Positions 46,459-57,612 of a stretch of 64,000 nucleotides of DNA are shown piece after piece; position 1 is the first letter of the stretch, and every line of letters begins with the position of its first letter. This DNA is from Gnomoniopsis sp. IMI 355080 (taxonomy: Eukaryota; Ascomycota; Sordariomycetes; Diaporthales; Gnomoniaceae): contig JAPEVC010000014.1 of NCBI GenBank assembly GCA_027946555.1, forward strand, positions 124,001-188,000, read 5' to 3'. The notes below the pieces were generated by a model. The model saw nothing but the letters and a program-made list of their open reading frames with translations, was not told the DNA's origin and ran no database searches. The position numbers were made by a program, and so were the translations under genes.

Positions 46459-48475
46459 TCTTGTGTACTGAAGAGCGACGCGTGCCCGCCGGCAAGATTC
46501 GAAGAAGATTTCAAGGCAATATTGGAGAAGCAAGAGGCAGTCTGTCAGGAGGGAGGGCTGTGAGATGATAAAGTTGGATGGTTTTTGGGCGGCACTCCAA
46601 AGTGAGAAAAGGTGCTACTGAGTAGTCCGGCAGGCTACGGGACCCCTGCACCCTTGCATCAATGGCTGAGTACCTCCGTACCTTCGTACCTAATCCTGCC
46701 TACCTCCCACATACAGGTCAGTAGGTACCTGTATAGGTACGTAGGTGTGTGCTGGACTGGGTAATGGATAAATATATGTCAGGCAACGTACTCTGTGTCA
46801 AGCCTGCAAAGATCATCACTCAACGTATCTGAAGTTTGGTACGTTATCTGTGGGCCTTGTACTCGAACGGAACATGTGAGATCTCTCATGTAGTTGATAA
46901 CATGGCCAGAAGCCTCGCCACTTTGCCTTGTGAGTGAACTGGCACACGTTTCAAGGCAGTACTAAGCAGGTTCATCTGGAACAAGGCTGATATTGCTACT
47001 CACCCCTTGTGTTGAACGAATAATAATAACAAGGAACGAAAAATGGCTTCAGGTTGTGATGAAATCATCTGTTTGGGTAGGACGCTAGTTTTCATTTTTG
47101 GTCACACCCTTGCCATCACACAAGCACTCACTCCAAGTCGTGATGCTTTGAGGTTCACAGGTTCCACAAGTTCCACAGTCGAGCCAGAGAGAGGAAAGAG
47201 ATGAGTAGCCAATATCCAGTACACACTAAAGCTGCGTATATGTAGGCCGTAGGATACTGTACTGTATCGCAAGGTGCTTGATCACGCCATCAGCCTATCA
47301 ATCAAATCCAAGGCTATCATCTAAGAGAAGTCGTAGTATAAAGATAACCCTGTGTGTACCTGGTGAAAGTAGAGGCATCTCAATTATTGGAGATAACCAT
47401 AGTCCGGCCCCTAACCAAACACTGTCCAATCCGATCAAATAGCTCTAAACATGACTGATGAAAGATGTAGAGTGTATGCGTAATAATAGTCAGAAGTCAG
47501 ATCCGGCTATTATAAAAGAGTTCTTCAGCCTTGACAGGTTGGATAGTCTTGCTCAATCAACTATGTACTTCACCCCAATTCATTTTCATACTAGTCCACA
47601 CCCAGGACTCGGACACCGCTTGCAATTACAGGCACAGAATTTTGAGCGATTTGAGGGGAATTGTTTCTTCCTTACTTTTTCTTCCTCTTTATAGAGGTAT
47701 CTTCGATTTGAGAAAATTGTCTGGCCCATATTGCAGTGATGCACTTGGTTTGGGATGATTCGCTTCATAGCCAAGGGGAGAAAATGTGTGAGACCAAATA
47801 CTGCTGCTACATGCCTAAGTACGGACTAGGAATTTAAGGTAGTCTTCGGATCATCTGGAAGAGTCCGATGAGCAAGGTTCAGACGTAGACCGCGGAACAT
47901 GTCATGGAGGTGCAGCCAAAATTATGGATTATTGCTGCATTCCGTTGGTCAAAACAAATCACCACCCCGTCATCCCAGCATGAGTTCTTAGATTCCAAGG
48001 TTGATTGCTTGAGACTGCATTGCCTGCCATCCAGGCCGGAAACATGCCTCTACATAAGCATAATACCTATGGTATCGTACTTGGGCTGTCCTGGCCGTCC
48101 AGCCACCTAGGTGCCAAGGGTTGCCGTTTGCACTGCGTTGTTGCGCGAAATTAGCCGTGCTTCTAACCAATTTTTTCCTTGGGGGGCGCCATTTAGCGTG
48201 CCCGGTTCAAGCTCTGGTCGCACCTGCCTTCTACCCCAACATAGACGACACCCTTGCTGCTAACCATATGCACCCAGGGCGGCTTTTACTGTCAACCCGC
48301 CTGCAGCGTTCAGTTGAGAATCACCACAGTGCCTCACTGCCTTTTCACTAAGGGCCTTCCATACACTCAACCCAATTCTGCCATTTCGATTGAACCACCA
48401 GCAGTTCCATCGACTTTCCGATCTCATTCATCTCTCTTACACCCATTAAGCTTGTAGACATCCGTTTTCCACCAA
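46459..48475. other. 2-kb divergent intergenic region (spp2 / vid21)
   Basis: It should contain both promoters. About 46671-46750 carries a dense cluster of GTACCT/AGGTAC units arranged as an imperfect inverted repeat, some 210-290 bases upstream of the spp2 start. The rest shows no gene-like frame; the stretch 46,950-47,560 looks A+T-rich. Confidence 0.5.
46671..46750. repeat. Cluster of GTACCT/AGGTAC units upstream of spp2
   Basis: Several TACCT units on the left half and AGGTA units on the right half form an imperfect inverted repeat. The units match half-sites of the TACCTAGGTA palindrome seen elsewhere. Confidence 0.7.
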
Positions 48476-48529
48476 ACGGATGTCGCGCCCGCCGATGCTA
48501 TGACGGATGTTGCGCCCGCCGATGCTCTC
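48476..48529 (+). repeat. 27-base tandem duplication across the vid21 start codon
   Basis: Unit 1 (48476-48502) and unit 2 (48503-48529) share 23 of their first 24 bases; the last three bases are ATG in unit 1 and CTC in unit 2. The ATG closing unit 1 is the start codon of vid21, so the first copy is leader and the second is coding. Confidence 0.9.
48480..48503 (+). promoter_or_regulatory. Seven-codon uORF overlapping the vid21 start as ATGA
   Basis: An ATG at 48480 opens a 7-codon frame whose TGA (48501-48503) overlaps the vid21 ATG (48500-48502). The -3 base is C, a weak context, so leaky scanning as well as termination-reinitiation are possible. Seen in sequence; a regulatory role is inferred and depends on where the transcript starts. 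Confidence 0.6.
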
Positions 48530-51500
48530 ACGCTCATCTCGTCCAAAAAAGAGAAATTAAGGTAATTTCTACACCATCATATGCACTCTTTGAAAGAACA
48601 GACTCGTGCGATCATTTTGGTATAAGTTTCGTCGTGCTGATATCACTCAGGTCAATTCGCACGTCGCGGAAGAGGAAGCTTCACGTCTTCTTTGCGGTCG
48701 CGAAAGAGGCGGATTCAATCCCACGCCCTGTCCCAATTGCAGATGACGAACAACTCACCAACCCTGACGAATCTAAATTCTTGCAAGACAATGTCGTCCT
48801 ACAGTATGCTTCATTTTCTCAATTCGACCCATTTAAGACGCGTTTTGTCCCAACTCAGTCACTAATCCGCCTTCACAGAGGGCCATTCCTCAACGAGCGC
48901 AACTTGCCTGCGCGGCGCCTTCCACCACTCAACATCCCCCCACCTCACGACGTTGGCGCAACCAGCAACAAAGATGCATCTTCCACACCATCCGAAAAGG
49001 CCCAAGTGAATACCATTAACACAACATCCACGTCCTTGGGGTCTTCATTGTCGCGACCTGGATCATCGGGCGAGGTGCGCGCTGCGTCGCCAAGCACACT
49101 TCCCATCACCACTCCTCTACCAAAGAGCACAGTTCCGCCGTTACGAACCGACCATGGGGGCCCATCTTCAACTTTAGATATTGCCCAGCCATCAGAACGT
49201 CCTCGGCCAGATGACTCGCTGCAAAATGGATCGACTGCCGCCCAAAATCCTGGTGAACCGGAACGCCTACAAGGACCGCGCGATGGACAGGTTGGACGAG
49301 AAGTGACATTTGTTGAACCGCAGAACGACAAGGAGACTTCAGGACCGGTGAATGGCACAGCGCCGGTCTCAACTGCGCGACAGCAACAAGTTGGCGACAG
49401 GCAGCAGGAAGCAGATACTGATGCGATGGATATTGATGAGACACCCGGTCCGACAGGCGAACCTTCGAGGCTTACCTCGTTGAGACCAGTACCAGTAGAC
49501 GCGTCCAGGCCAACAGACGTCTTGTCCTCTCCTGGCTCTACCGCTCAGACTGCCACGACCCCAGCGGTGCATGACGCGTCTCCGGACACGAGCCCTGACA
49601 ACGAAGGACCTCAGTATCCAGCGGAAGATGACGAAACAGTGCCTCGCAACACGGAAAAGGCTGAGTTGGATGTCACAGAGCCGGATTCGCGTACGCCTGG
49701 GGCACTGGGGAAATTGGACCGCGAAATAGGTACATCCCAGGCAGCATCTGCTCAACTGCTTGCGGAATCGGCCAGCGCAGCAATACCCTCAACGAATCAT
49801 GCACAAAACTCGCCAACGTCATTTTCAGATTCACGAGTATCAATGCAGTCAGCGACACAGGGCCGTTCCAACACTGAGGAGAAGTGCTCTTTGGCAAATC
49901 CCGAGACTGCTACGGTTGAGTCCCCGGCCGGGGCCTCAGTACATCTCCAGGCAGGTCAAGACGATGGTCCAAGTACCCTCCGAGATCCATCCTCAGCAGG
50001 CAGTGTCGCAAATTTAGATTCCCAGGCGTCTGAAGTCCCCAAGAACCAGCCAATTGCAGGAAACACGACACCCGCAGCTGCATCTCCGAATGACTCTGCC
50101 ATACAACAGGAACCACAGCGCACCTTATCCCCACAGCTCAGCCCGTCGACCCCTGACCGAAGTGCAGATCTAGGCGGCAGTTTCTCTGGCTTTAAGGAAG
50201 GAAGGCAGGCGGAGGCAGGTTCTGTGTTGCGGAAGAGGACTTTGGCACAGAGACAGGGTCGTGATCTGAAAAAGGCCCCGATTGTTGTCTTCGAAAAAGT
50301 ACCAAAGAAGGCAGATGAGACCATCGTTGCCAGTCCAAATTCCGGACGGCCCCCACGCATTCCCACCGACGACTATTTCGTGCCGTTGTTCCTCGATGGC
50401 TTCGCTAGGCAATCACCGTGGATGAAAAGCCCCGAGCAGTTGTTATCCAATACACACAAAACCCTTTCATCGCCAGACTGTAATATCGTGTTACAGGAAA
50501 ATCAAGCTTGTAAGGTGCTCAGGAGAATTTATCACTTGCAGCAGCATGATAAGTGGTCACTTCGGCAGTTCAAGAGGTGCCCCGAGCCAACAAGGCAGCC
50601 TAGCCATTGGGATTTGCTGCTACAGGAAATGAAATGGATGAGGACTGATTTTCGAGAGGAACGCAAATGGAAGAGGACTATCGCGCGAGCCCTAGCTGAG
50701 ACTTGTGCTTTGTGGGTGGCTTCTGACGACGAGGACAGGAAGCTCCTCCAGGTGAACGCGAATATTCCAGCACCAGCCGAAAGACCATTAATTAGCGATA
50801 AAGCTGCACCGCCATCCGAAGCTGACTCTTTGTCCACACCGATGCCCGATCTAGTCCCGTCGGACGCTGCTGATTCGCCCATGGACATTGATGATGAGCC
50901 TCAGGACTGGAACCTTGGAACAGTTGCACCTTCGGCCATATTTGCCTTACAGGATGACGAAGTGGTTTTTGGGCTTCAGAGGTCGGCGGCTTCAGAGCAA
51001 CTCTTGAGCGAGGTGCCGCTCTACAACGCGCCACTCAAAGTACCACAATGGGACGCCACGGCGCCTGAATTCGACCCAGACGCATCGTGGCGTCGTCCAG
51101 CTCTTCCACTGAGCAAGTATGTTGAGGGTGAAATGGTTCTAAAACCAGCAGGGCCCGCACTGAGACAAAGTCGATACAAGTACGCCATTGAAGACGAGGA
51201 AGACGATTTTGAGGTTGCGGGTGGCTCCGGACTTGACACGACAGCAAAAGTGCCGCCAGAGAACACTGACGTTGCTCTGTTCCGTCCGGAGATGAAAGTG
51301 ATCAGGGATCGACTTCACTCGTCCCATCAGTTTAGGCCACCTACTGAATCCCTCATGCCCTCGCAGAGCTTCTACGAAAATCGGACAGGTTCAACATGGA
51401 CGACGGCCGATGACGACGAATTACGAAGGCAAGTTCGTGAATATTCGTACAATTGGTCATTGATCTCGAAGAATATTTCATACAATTCGTTATTCGTGTC

Positions 51501-53209
51501 GGCCGAGGAGAGACGAACGCCTTGGGAATGTTTTGAGCGTTGGGTGAATCTAGAGGGATTCCCCAATGACGTGGCTAGGACGCAGTACTTCCGAACCTAT
51601 CAAAATCGTATCGAGTCAGCGCAACGAGCCACTGCCGCGGCAAATCAAAGCAACACAAGCGCAAATTCAAGGCCACAGGTCGACTCAAATGGTGTTGTTG
51701 TGCCTCCGCAACGGCGCCGAACGACCCTGCCATCTCGCGTGGATAGGAGAATACCCAGAAGGTATTTCCACATTTTCGATGCCATGAAGAAATTGGCCAA
51801 GAAGCGCGAACAGGCTGCGGCCAAGCAACAGCAGACTGCCAATAACCAAAATAGAAGGGCATCCGAGAACAATCAGCAGAAGCTCCCAACTAAAACCCCA
51901 GAGGATTATAGCCGCCTTAAGCATGAGCGTGAACGGCAAATGCAGGAGAAGCTGCACAGATTCAACCTGCAGCAAGAGGCGCAGCGACAGGTAAGTGTAC
52001 GCAGACCATAAGTCCATGATGAACATTCACGTTGACCTGTTCTCTGCTTAGGCAGCTCAGGCGGCCGCATTACAAGGCCGAGCTCCGAACCAAATGGGCC
52101 GTGTGCCAGGCGCTCCTGGAGCGGCCCAAGTCGCCCAGAACGCTGCTGCCGGTCAAATGGGAGGCATGGCCAATCCTCTGGCGGCTCGCTTGGCTGGGCA
52201 AGGTCAAGTTGCGGGCCAAGCACGTCGAATGCCACTTCAACAGCAGCAAGCTTTGCAACAGCAACAGCAACAAGCTCTCGCTGCACAAATGGCAGCTGCT
52301 GGAGGCCTCGGACCTCAAGTTCCTATCAACGTTCCTGGCATGTCACAGGCGCAAATTGCTGCAATGCAGGCACAAGCTCGATTGCAAGTACCAGATGCCA
52401 ATCTAGTACTTCAGGCTCGTCGGATTCAGGATCAACAACGCCGTCAACAATTGGCCCAACAACAAGCGCAGGCTGTGCAAGCACAAGCGCAGGTACACCA
52501 GTCGCAGCAACAGCAAGGTGGACAGCAGCAGCAACAGCCGCAGCAGCATCCGCCACAGCACTCTCCTCCTCAAGCTCAAGCTCAAGCAACTCCCCAGAAT
52601 CAGCAGAATCACGCCATGCCGAACGTTTCAGCGGCGCAGGCGAATTCGCCCAATATGCGCAACGGCATCAATGGCATCAACGGTAACAATTTCGTCATGA
52701 ACAATATGGCATATGCGCCCAATGGCATGGCAATGTCCACCTCACCTGGTGGCATGGGAATGAACATGCAAAATTTGCCCGCCGGCTCACCCCCTGGCGG
52801 CTTCACTGCACAACCTCGAGGCTTGCCGCCCAGCATGCAGGGCCACTTCGCAGAAATCGAAAATCAGATCAGAAGCCATAATCCTGAGGCACCCCCGGGT
52901 ACCATTCGTCAGATGGCACTCATGCGATTCCAACAAGTTTTTAGGGGGCAGGCACCTAAGACCAACGTCGCTCAAAACGCGATGGATGCCGCTGCGGGCA
53001 ATGCCTCACAGCAACAGGTGCAGGCCAATGGTATTGCGAACGCTTCGAGTCCCCAGCAATACGCGCAGATGCTCCGACAGCAGCAGCAACAACAGTCAGG
53101 CGGTCAGCATGCACAGCAGCAAGCACTGGCGCAGCAGGCGGCGCGACAAGCAAGTCAGCAACATCAACGGCAGCCAAGCGGCGGGGCGACACCTGTGCCC
53201 AATAGGTAA
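48500..53209 (+). CDS. vid21: NuA4 histone acetyltransferase subunit Vid21/Eaf1
   Basis: Three exons (48500-48561, 48651-51990, 52052-53209) give 1519 residues. The N-terminal block (LISSKKEKLRSIRTSRKRKL ... FFAVAKEADSIPRP) matches the conserved start of filamentous-fungal Vid21. A long disordered region follows. The HSA domain, which holds nuclear actin and actin-related proteins, is at about 650-715 (HWDLLLQEMKWMRTDFREER, KWKRTIARALAET). The SANT/Myb domain is at about 934-985 (TWTTADDDELRRQVREYSYNW, RTPWECFERWVNL). The C-terminal ~380 residues are Gln-, Ala-, Pro- and Met-rich. Eaf1 is the NuA4 scaffold that joins the Esa1 acetyltransferase module to the activator-binding subunit Tra1. The start is fixed by homology-like content and by the splice at 48561/48651, which completes an Arg codon. 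Confidence 0.93.
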
Positions 53210-54272
53210 TTCACGAAAGGTATCACCGCGTGATAGAGAGTGATGGAGAATAGGCTGTAGTACGATCTCAAGTCCCTTTGACGACGCCAGCCTCGTGTTT
53301 TCAGTGACCTTTGAAGATGTTGAGACAGGTCTACGACATACGATATCATGCACTACATGAGTGGCGAGCGAAGTATAAGACGACCAAGTGGAGCTGGTGA
53401 AAGACTCGGAGTTCTTAGATGAGATTCATGGACATACCCGGTTCATGGCCGAGCTGAGCATGGCAATTGGACGAGTCACGGGGCGCACCTGGAGTGCCCC
53501 GAATGCATCGGAAGCGTGCGGATGATGGGAATGTAGTCAACTTGAAGCGTACTTCGTAAACAGAAATAGACTTACAAACTGGCTGCGTTTTGCCAGTCAG
53601 GCCAAAACATTTTGTGACTGTCCAAACCTTTACACATAAGTGGATGGTATGCCTCAGGTGTCACCTATCTTAGGTCACACTTTGGGAAAAGTGATTCCCC
53701 GGGCGAATGGAGACAGCCCCCAGATCAGTCCAGCTCCCCCAGTTTCCCCCGCGATGAGCAGGAAACAGAGTGGAGTTAGAATTCTTACTCTCCACCATTC
53801 TGCGGCACCTGCGTATCGCCTGGGGGCTAAATCTACTACGCGGCTTCTGTACTTGAACGGGCTCTAGGTCTTCAGTGTGTGGAGGTTGAACAATTGAGCG
53901 AGCGATTTCGCGGCCGGATGCCCAGATTCTTGAAATGCGGAGGACGATCGTCATTTTTTTTTTCGCGCGCAAGCATAGGCCGAGGTAGTCACGATGTGAT
54001 CATGACGCGAGTTTGTCCAACATGAATTGGCAGGACGAACCACTGGAAAGGTCTGGTCGGATTGCCTCTTCACTGCAGGTATCTTATAGCCTAGTCTATG
54101 CTGGCAGGAATCTGCTCCATAATTGCGATCGCCCTCATTTAAGTCTCTCATCACGCTACCCGCGAGTGCGTGACTCCTAGATTCTTGCCATCTTCCCAGT
54201 CTTCCTCCTCATTTTCTGGGTACCTACCCATTAGTATCATCGGACAAAATCAGTGGGCACTGGTATAGCGTA
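53210..54272. other. Intergenic between vid21 and the maltase gene
   Basis: vid21 3' flank and maltase promoter. A 10-base T run lies near 53955. Nothing else is supportable. Confidence 0.5.
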
Positions 54273-56340
54273 ATGGCATCAGATAAAGTCTGGTGGAAAG
54301 AAGGCGTGGCCTAGTAAGTTCTCTGGATGGGCTTTGATTTTGCCACTTGAGATGCATCCAACCCCCGACTTTGACGATAGAACCATCCTCTCGTAACGGA
54401 TTTCATTCACATGTTGACCAATATTCAGCCAGATCTACCCAGCTAGCTTCAAAGATGGCAACGGAGACGGCCTTGGTGACATCCCTGGCATCATCTCCAA
54501 AGTGGACTATCTGAAGGACCTCGGCGTAGACATCGTCTGGGTGTCTCCCATGTTCGAGAGTCCCCAGGTTGATATGGGCTATGACATCTCAAACTACGAA
54601 GCCGTTCACGAGCCATATGGTACTGTCGAAGATATGGAAGTCCTTATCAAGGAGTGCCACCAGCGCGGGATGCGGCTCATCCTGGATCTGGTCGTCAACC
54701 ACACCTCAGACCAGCATGCCTGGTTCAAAGAGTCGCGTTCCTCCAAATCCAACCCAAAGCGCGACTGGTACATTTGGCGGGCGCCCCGCTACTCGCCCAC
54801 AGGTGAGCGCATCCCGCCAACCAACTGGCGGAGTTACTTTTCTGGCCCGGCGTGGACGTTCGACGAGGAAACGGGCGAGTACTATTTGCATCTGTTTGCG
54901 AAAGAGCAGCCTGACCTGAACTGGGAGAATGGGGCGTGTCGGAACGCTATTCATGATAGCGCGATGCGCTTTTGGCTAGACAAGGGCGTCGATGGGTTCC
55001 GGATTGATACCGTGAACATGTACAGCAAGGGCCCGGTGAGTGAGTTGAAGGATGCGCCGGTGGAGGACAACCGCGTTTTCGAGCAGCCAGCCTGGAGTCT
55101 TTACGCCAATGGGCCACGGAGTAAGTTTAGAATGCCTCTAGGCCGAGAAGCCCTTTTCGATTGTCCTGGAAAGCCACCCAGAAGATATGCCTCTGGACTG
55201 TATATCATGCTGACACGCTTGACTAGTGCATGAATTTTTGCAGGAGATGAATCAAGAGGTGTTGGGGAAGTACGATACTATGACTGTGGGAGGTCAGTGT
55301 GTTGATATGATGTTTTCCTATTCCCTATCTCTAATCTTTGATTGTCAAGCTTCACATACTTACGCCAGGTACCAGAGCTTCCACACACGCCGAACCCGGC
55401 GAGGGTACTGGACTATGTTCGTGCGGTGAACAAGGAACTCAGCATGGTCTTTCAGTTTGACATGGTCGACCTAGGCCAAGGTGTTCATCACAAGTACGAA
55501 TACCAACCCTGGACACTACCTGATCTCAAGGCCATCGTCACCAAGTGGCAGCAGTTCATCGAAGGCACCGACGGCTGGACCACCGCGTTTTGTGAGAACC
55601 ATGATCAGGGCCGGTCCGTCACGCGGTTTGGATCTGATGCTCCAGAACACCGCACGCTCTCCGCAAAGATGCTGGCGCTATTCATGTGTTCACTCACGGG
55701 GACACTTTTCATCTATCAAGGACAGGAGATTGGCATGATCAACATCCCTCAAGACTGGCCAATTGAAGAGTACAAAGACATCGAGGCGCTAGGATACTAT
55801 GAATACGTCAAGAAGACGACGAATAATGACCCCCAAGCCCTAGCGCGGGTTGTCAAGAACATGGCCATCCTGGGCAGAGACAATGCTCGCACGCCTGTCC
55901 AGTGGGACGACTCTGCTCATGGCGGATTCACAACCTCGAAAGAGGGTCCATGGATGCGAGTGAACGACAGTTACACCGATATCAACGTTGCGAAGCAGCT
56001 GGTCGAGCCGGGTTCGGTGCTGAATTTCTGGAAGGAGATGATCAAGTTTCGCAAAGCACATGCTGACCTGCTGGTGTACGGCACCTTTGAGGTTATGGAT
56101 CCGGGTGGCGAGAAGACATTCGTGTATATCAAGAGGCACGGTGGTGAGACAGCTCTCGTGGCGTTGAACTTCTCAGATGATAACCAGACCTTCAACCTGC
56201 CAGAGAACGGAGAGTATTCACTGCAGGTGGGCAACTACAACCAGGAGTTGGAAACAGGCAAGAAGGTGCCGGGTGGCTCAGAGATTAGCCTGCGGCCATG
56301 GGAGGGACATTTGTATATTTTCGAAAACCCGAGCTCGTAA
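54273..56340 (+). CDS. GH13 alpha-glucosidase (maltase type)
   Basis: Four exons (54273-54313, 54429-55120, 55227-55292, 55376-56340) give 587 residues, the usual size of fungal intracellular maltases. GH13 landmarks: QIYPASFKDGNGDGLGDI, DLVVNH (100-105), nucleophile Asp207 in GFRIDTVN, acid Glu267 in TVGE (codon split by intron 3) and Asp343 in ENHDQ. No signal peptide is seen, so it should act in the cytoplasm. The residue after the nucleophile is Thr; in Saccharomyces enzymes Thr at this position goes with maltose (alpha-1,4) and Val with isomaltose specificity, so maltase is favoured. No sugar transporter or MAL regulator lies next to it here. Acceptor 55375 rather than the nearby AG at 55368-55369 was chosen because it restores VGE-LPHTP. 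Confidence 0.95.
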
Positions 56341-56390
56341 GCTCGAGAACGCATTCATGCGCACCTAGGCGAAACGTCTCCATCAAGACA

Positions 56391-56952
56391 TCATCGCTGG
56401 AACCAGCCCTTTCCATTTTGCGTGACTGGTTTGCCATTGATGGGCCAATTGTTCACGCCGTACCACCACCTCCGGGCTCTTGCGCCGATGCTGTTCCCCG
56501 TTAATTGAGCATTCCTGTTCCAGCGTTCCCAACCGCACCAGAGGAGGTTGTATGCAACTCCTTGTACCAGGGGCATCAACAGCTGGTCCTTGGTTGTGAT
56601 GTATGCTATCATCCACCATGACTTCGCGTCTTTGATACTGTGTAGATAGCTTTGCTCAAATCGTAGGTCCCTTGAGATTGCTCAATATCAGCATGTAATT
56701 TTGTAGAGACAGTCATCGTTTTTGTACGAACGGTAAAGGGGGCAGGTGGTCGAACCGCCTCCGCGGCCTCAGCACGCTCGTTGGGATATCATCCTCCTCA
56801 TCGTCGTCGACCTTCCGCTCTTGCAGTTGCACGGGCTCCCTCGTGTCCGCGGCGGTCGATGGGTTGATGTCGTGGGCCGCAGAGGGCTCCCTGTTGACGT
56901 GGGCAGTCTGGATGGTCTCTGCGATCTGCATTGGGATTTCGGAGGAGGCCAT
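56391..56952 (-). CDS. DUF1770-family fungal protein
   Basis: Two exons (56952-56732 and 56670-56391) give 166 residues. Exon 1 supplies an acidic segment and DDIPTSVLRPRRRFDHLPPL; exon 2 continues with DLRFEQSYLHSI, a tryptophan-rich part (SWWMIAYITTKDQ) and a hydrophobic stretch before NLLWCGWERW. The join across a 61-base intron uses an unusual GTTCGT donor, chosen because it alone gives the family motif PLPDLRFEQSYL in phase. DUF1770 is a small fungal family of unknown role; the hydrophobic, Trp-rich second half suggests membrane association. The stop lies 50 bases from the maltase stop, so the two genes converge. The 3' part is easy to miss because exon 1 alone runs into an in-frame stop. 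Confidence 0.85.
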
Positions 56953-57612
56953 ACTGGGCAGAAGGGGGAAAGGCCAAAGGGCCGTGGGCTGCGTCGGTGT
57001 TGGGTGGTGCACGCTGGTTGCTTGCTTGCTTCGAGGGCCCACTTCCTCCTGTGGGTACGATGGACTCGTCGGCGTGCCTGACTGGCCGTGGCTGTGACGT
57101 CAGGTGGGCTCGATGGGGGCTTTCTGGGCTGGTTTGCAGAGGGACGAAGCGACCTGAAAAGTGGTATTTCCGAATGTCAGTAGCAGTGGTTGTGACACGG
57201 TTTGCTTCGAGGGAGCGGAGAACAAAGACCGATTGATTGTTCGAGGTTGGTATTTGTATTGTTGATGGTCTGAGTCGGCAGCCCCATTGCCAGAGAGGCC
57301 AGAAAGTCCCACAGTGCTGCGGTGATGGCCCTTGCTGCCCTAAAACTAAGCCCAGTGCCAAGAAAGCCGACTGCAAGTCCCCTACTACCGTGCGCCTAAA
57401 ATCTTGCGTACCTAACAACCCCGCCGCCCACTAGCCACAGTTAACCCGTTCCTACCTTGACACCCACTCACTTTTCTCGACACGACCAACCCTTTTTCTT
57501 TTGTTTATTAGAATCCCACTCTCCCCGGATACCTCATCAAACAAAGACAGCTCAACTGCAATTTCACACAGCATACTGAGAAAGTCGCTTCGGCGTCTGC
57601 AACTCCGTCAAA
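56953..57612. other. Divergent promoter region (DUF1770 / eRF1)
   Basis: It holds the shared upstream region of the DUF1770 gene and the eRF1 gene, with a pyrimidine-rich leader and ACTC/CTTTTTC elements just before the eRF1 start. No further gene is supported. Confidence 0.5.
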
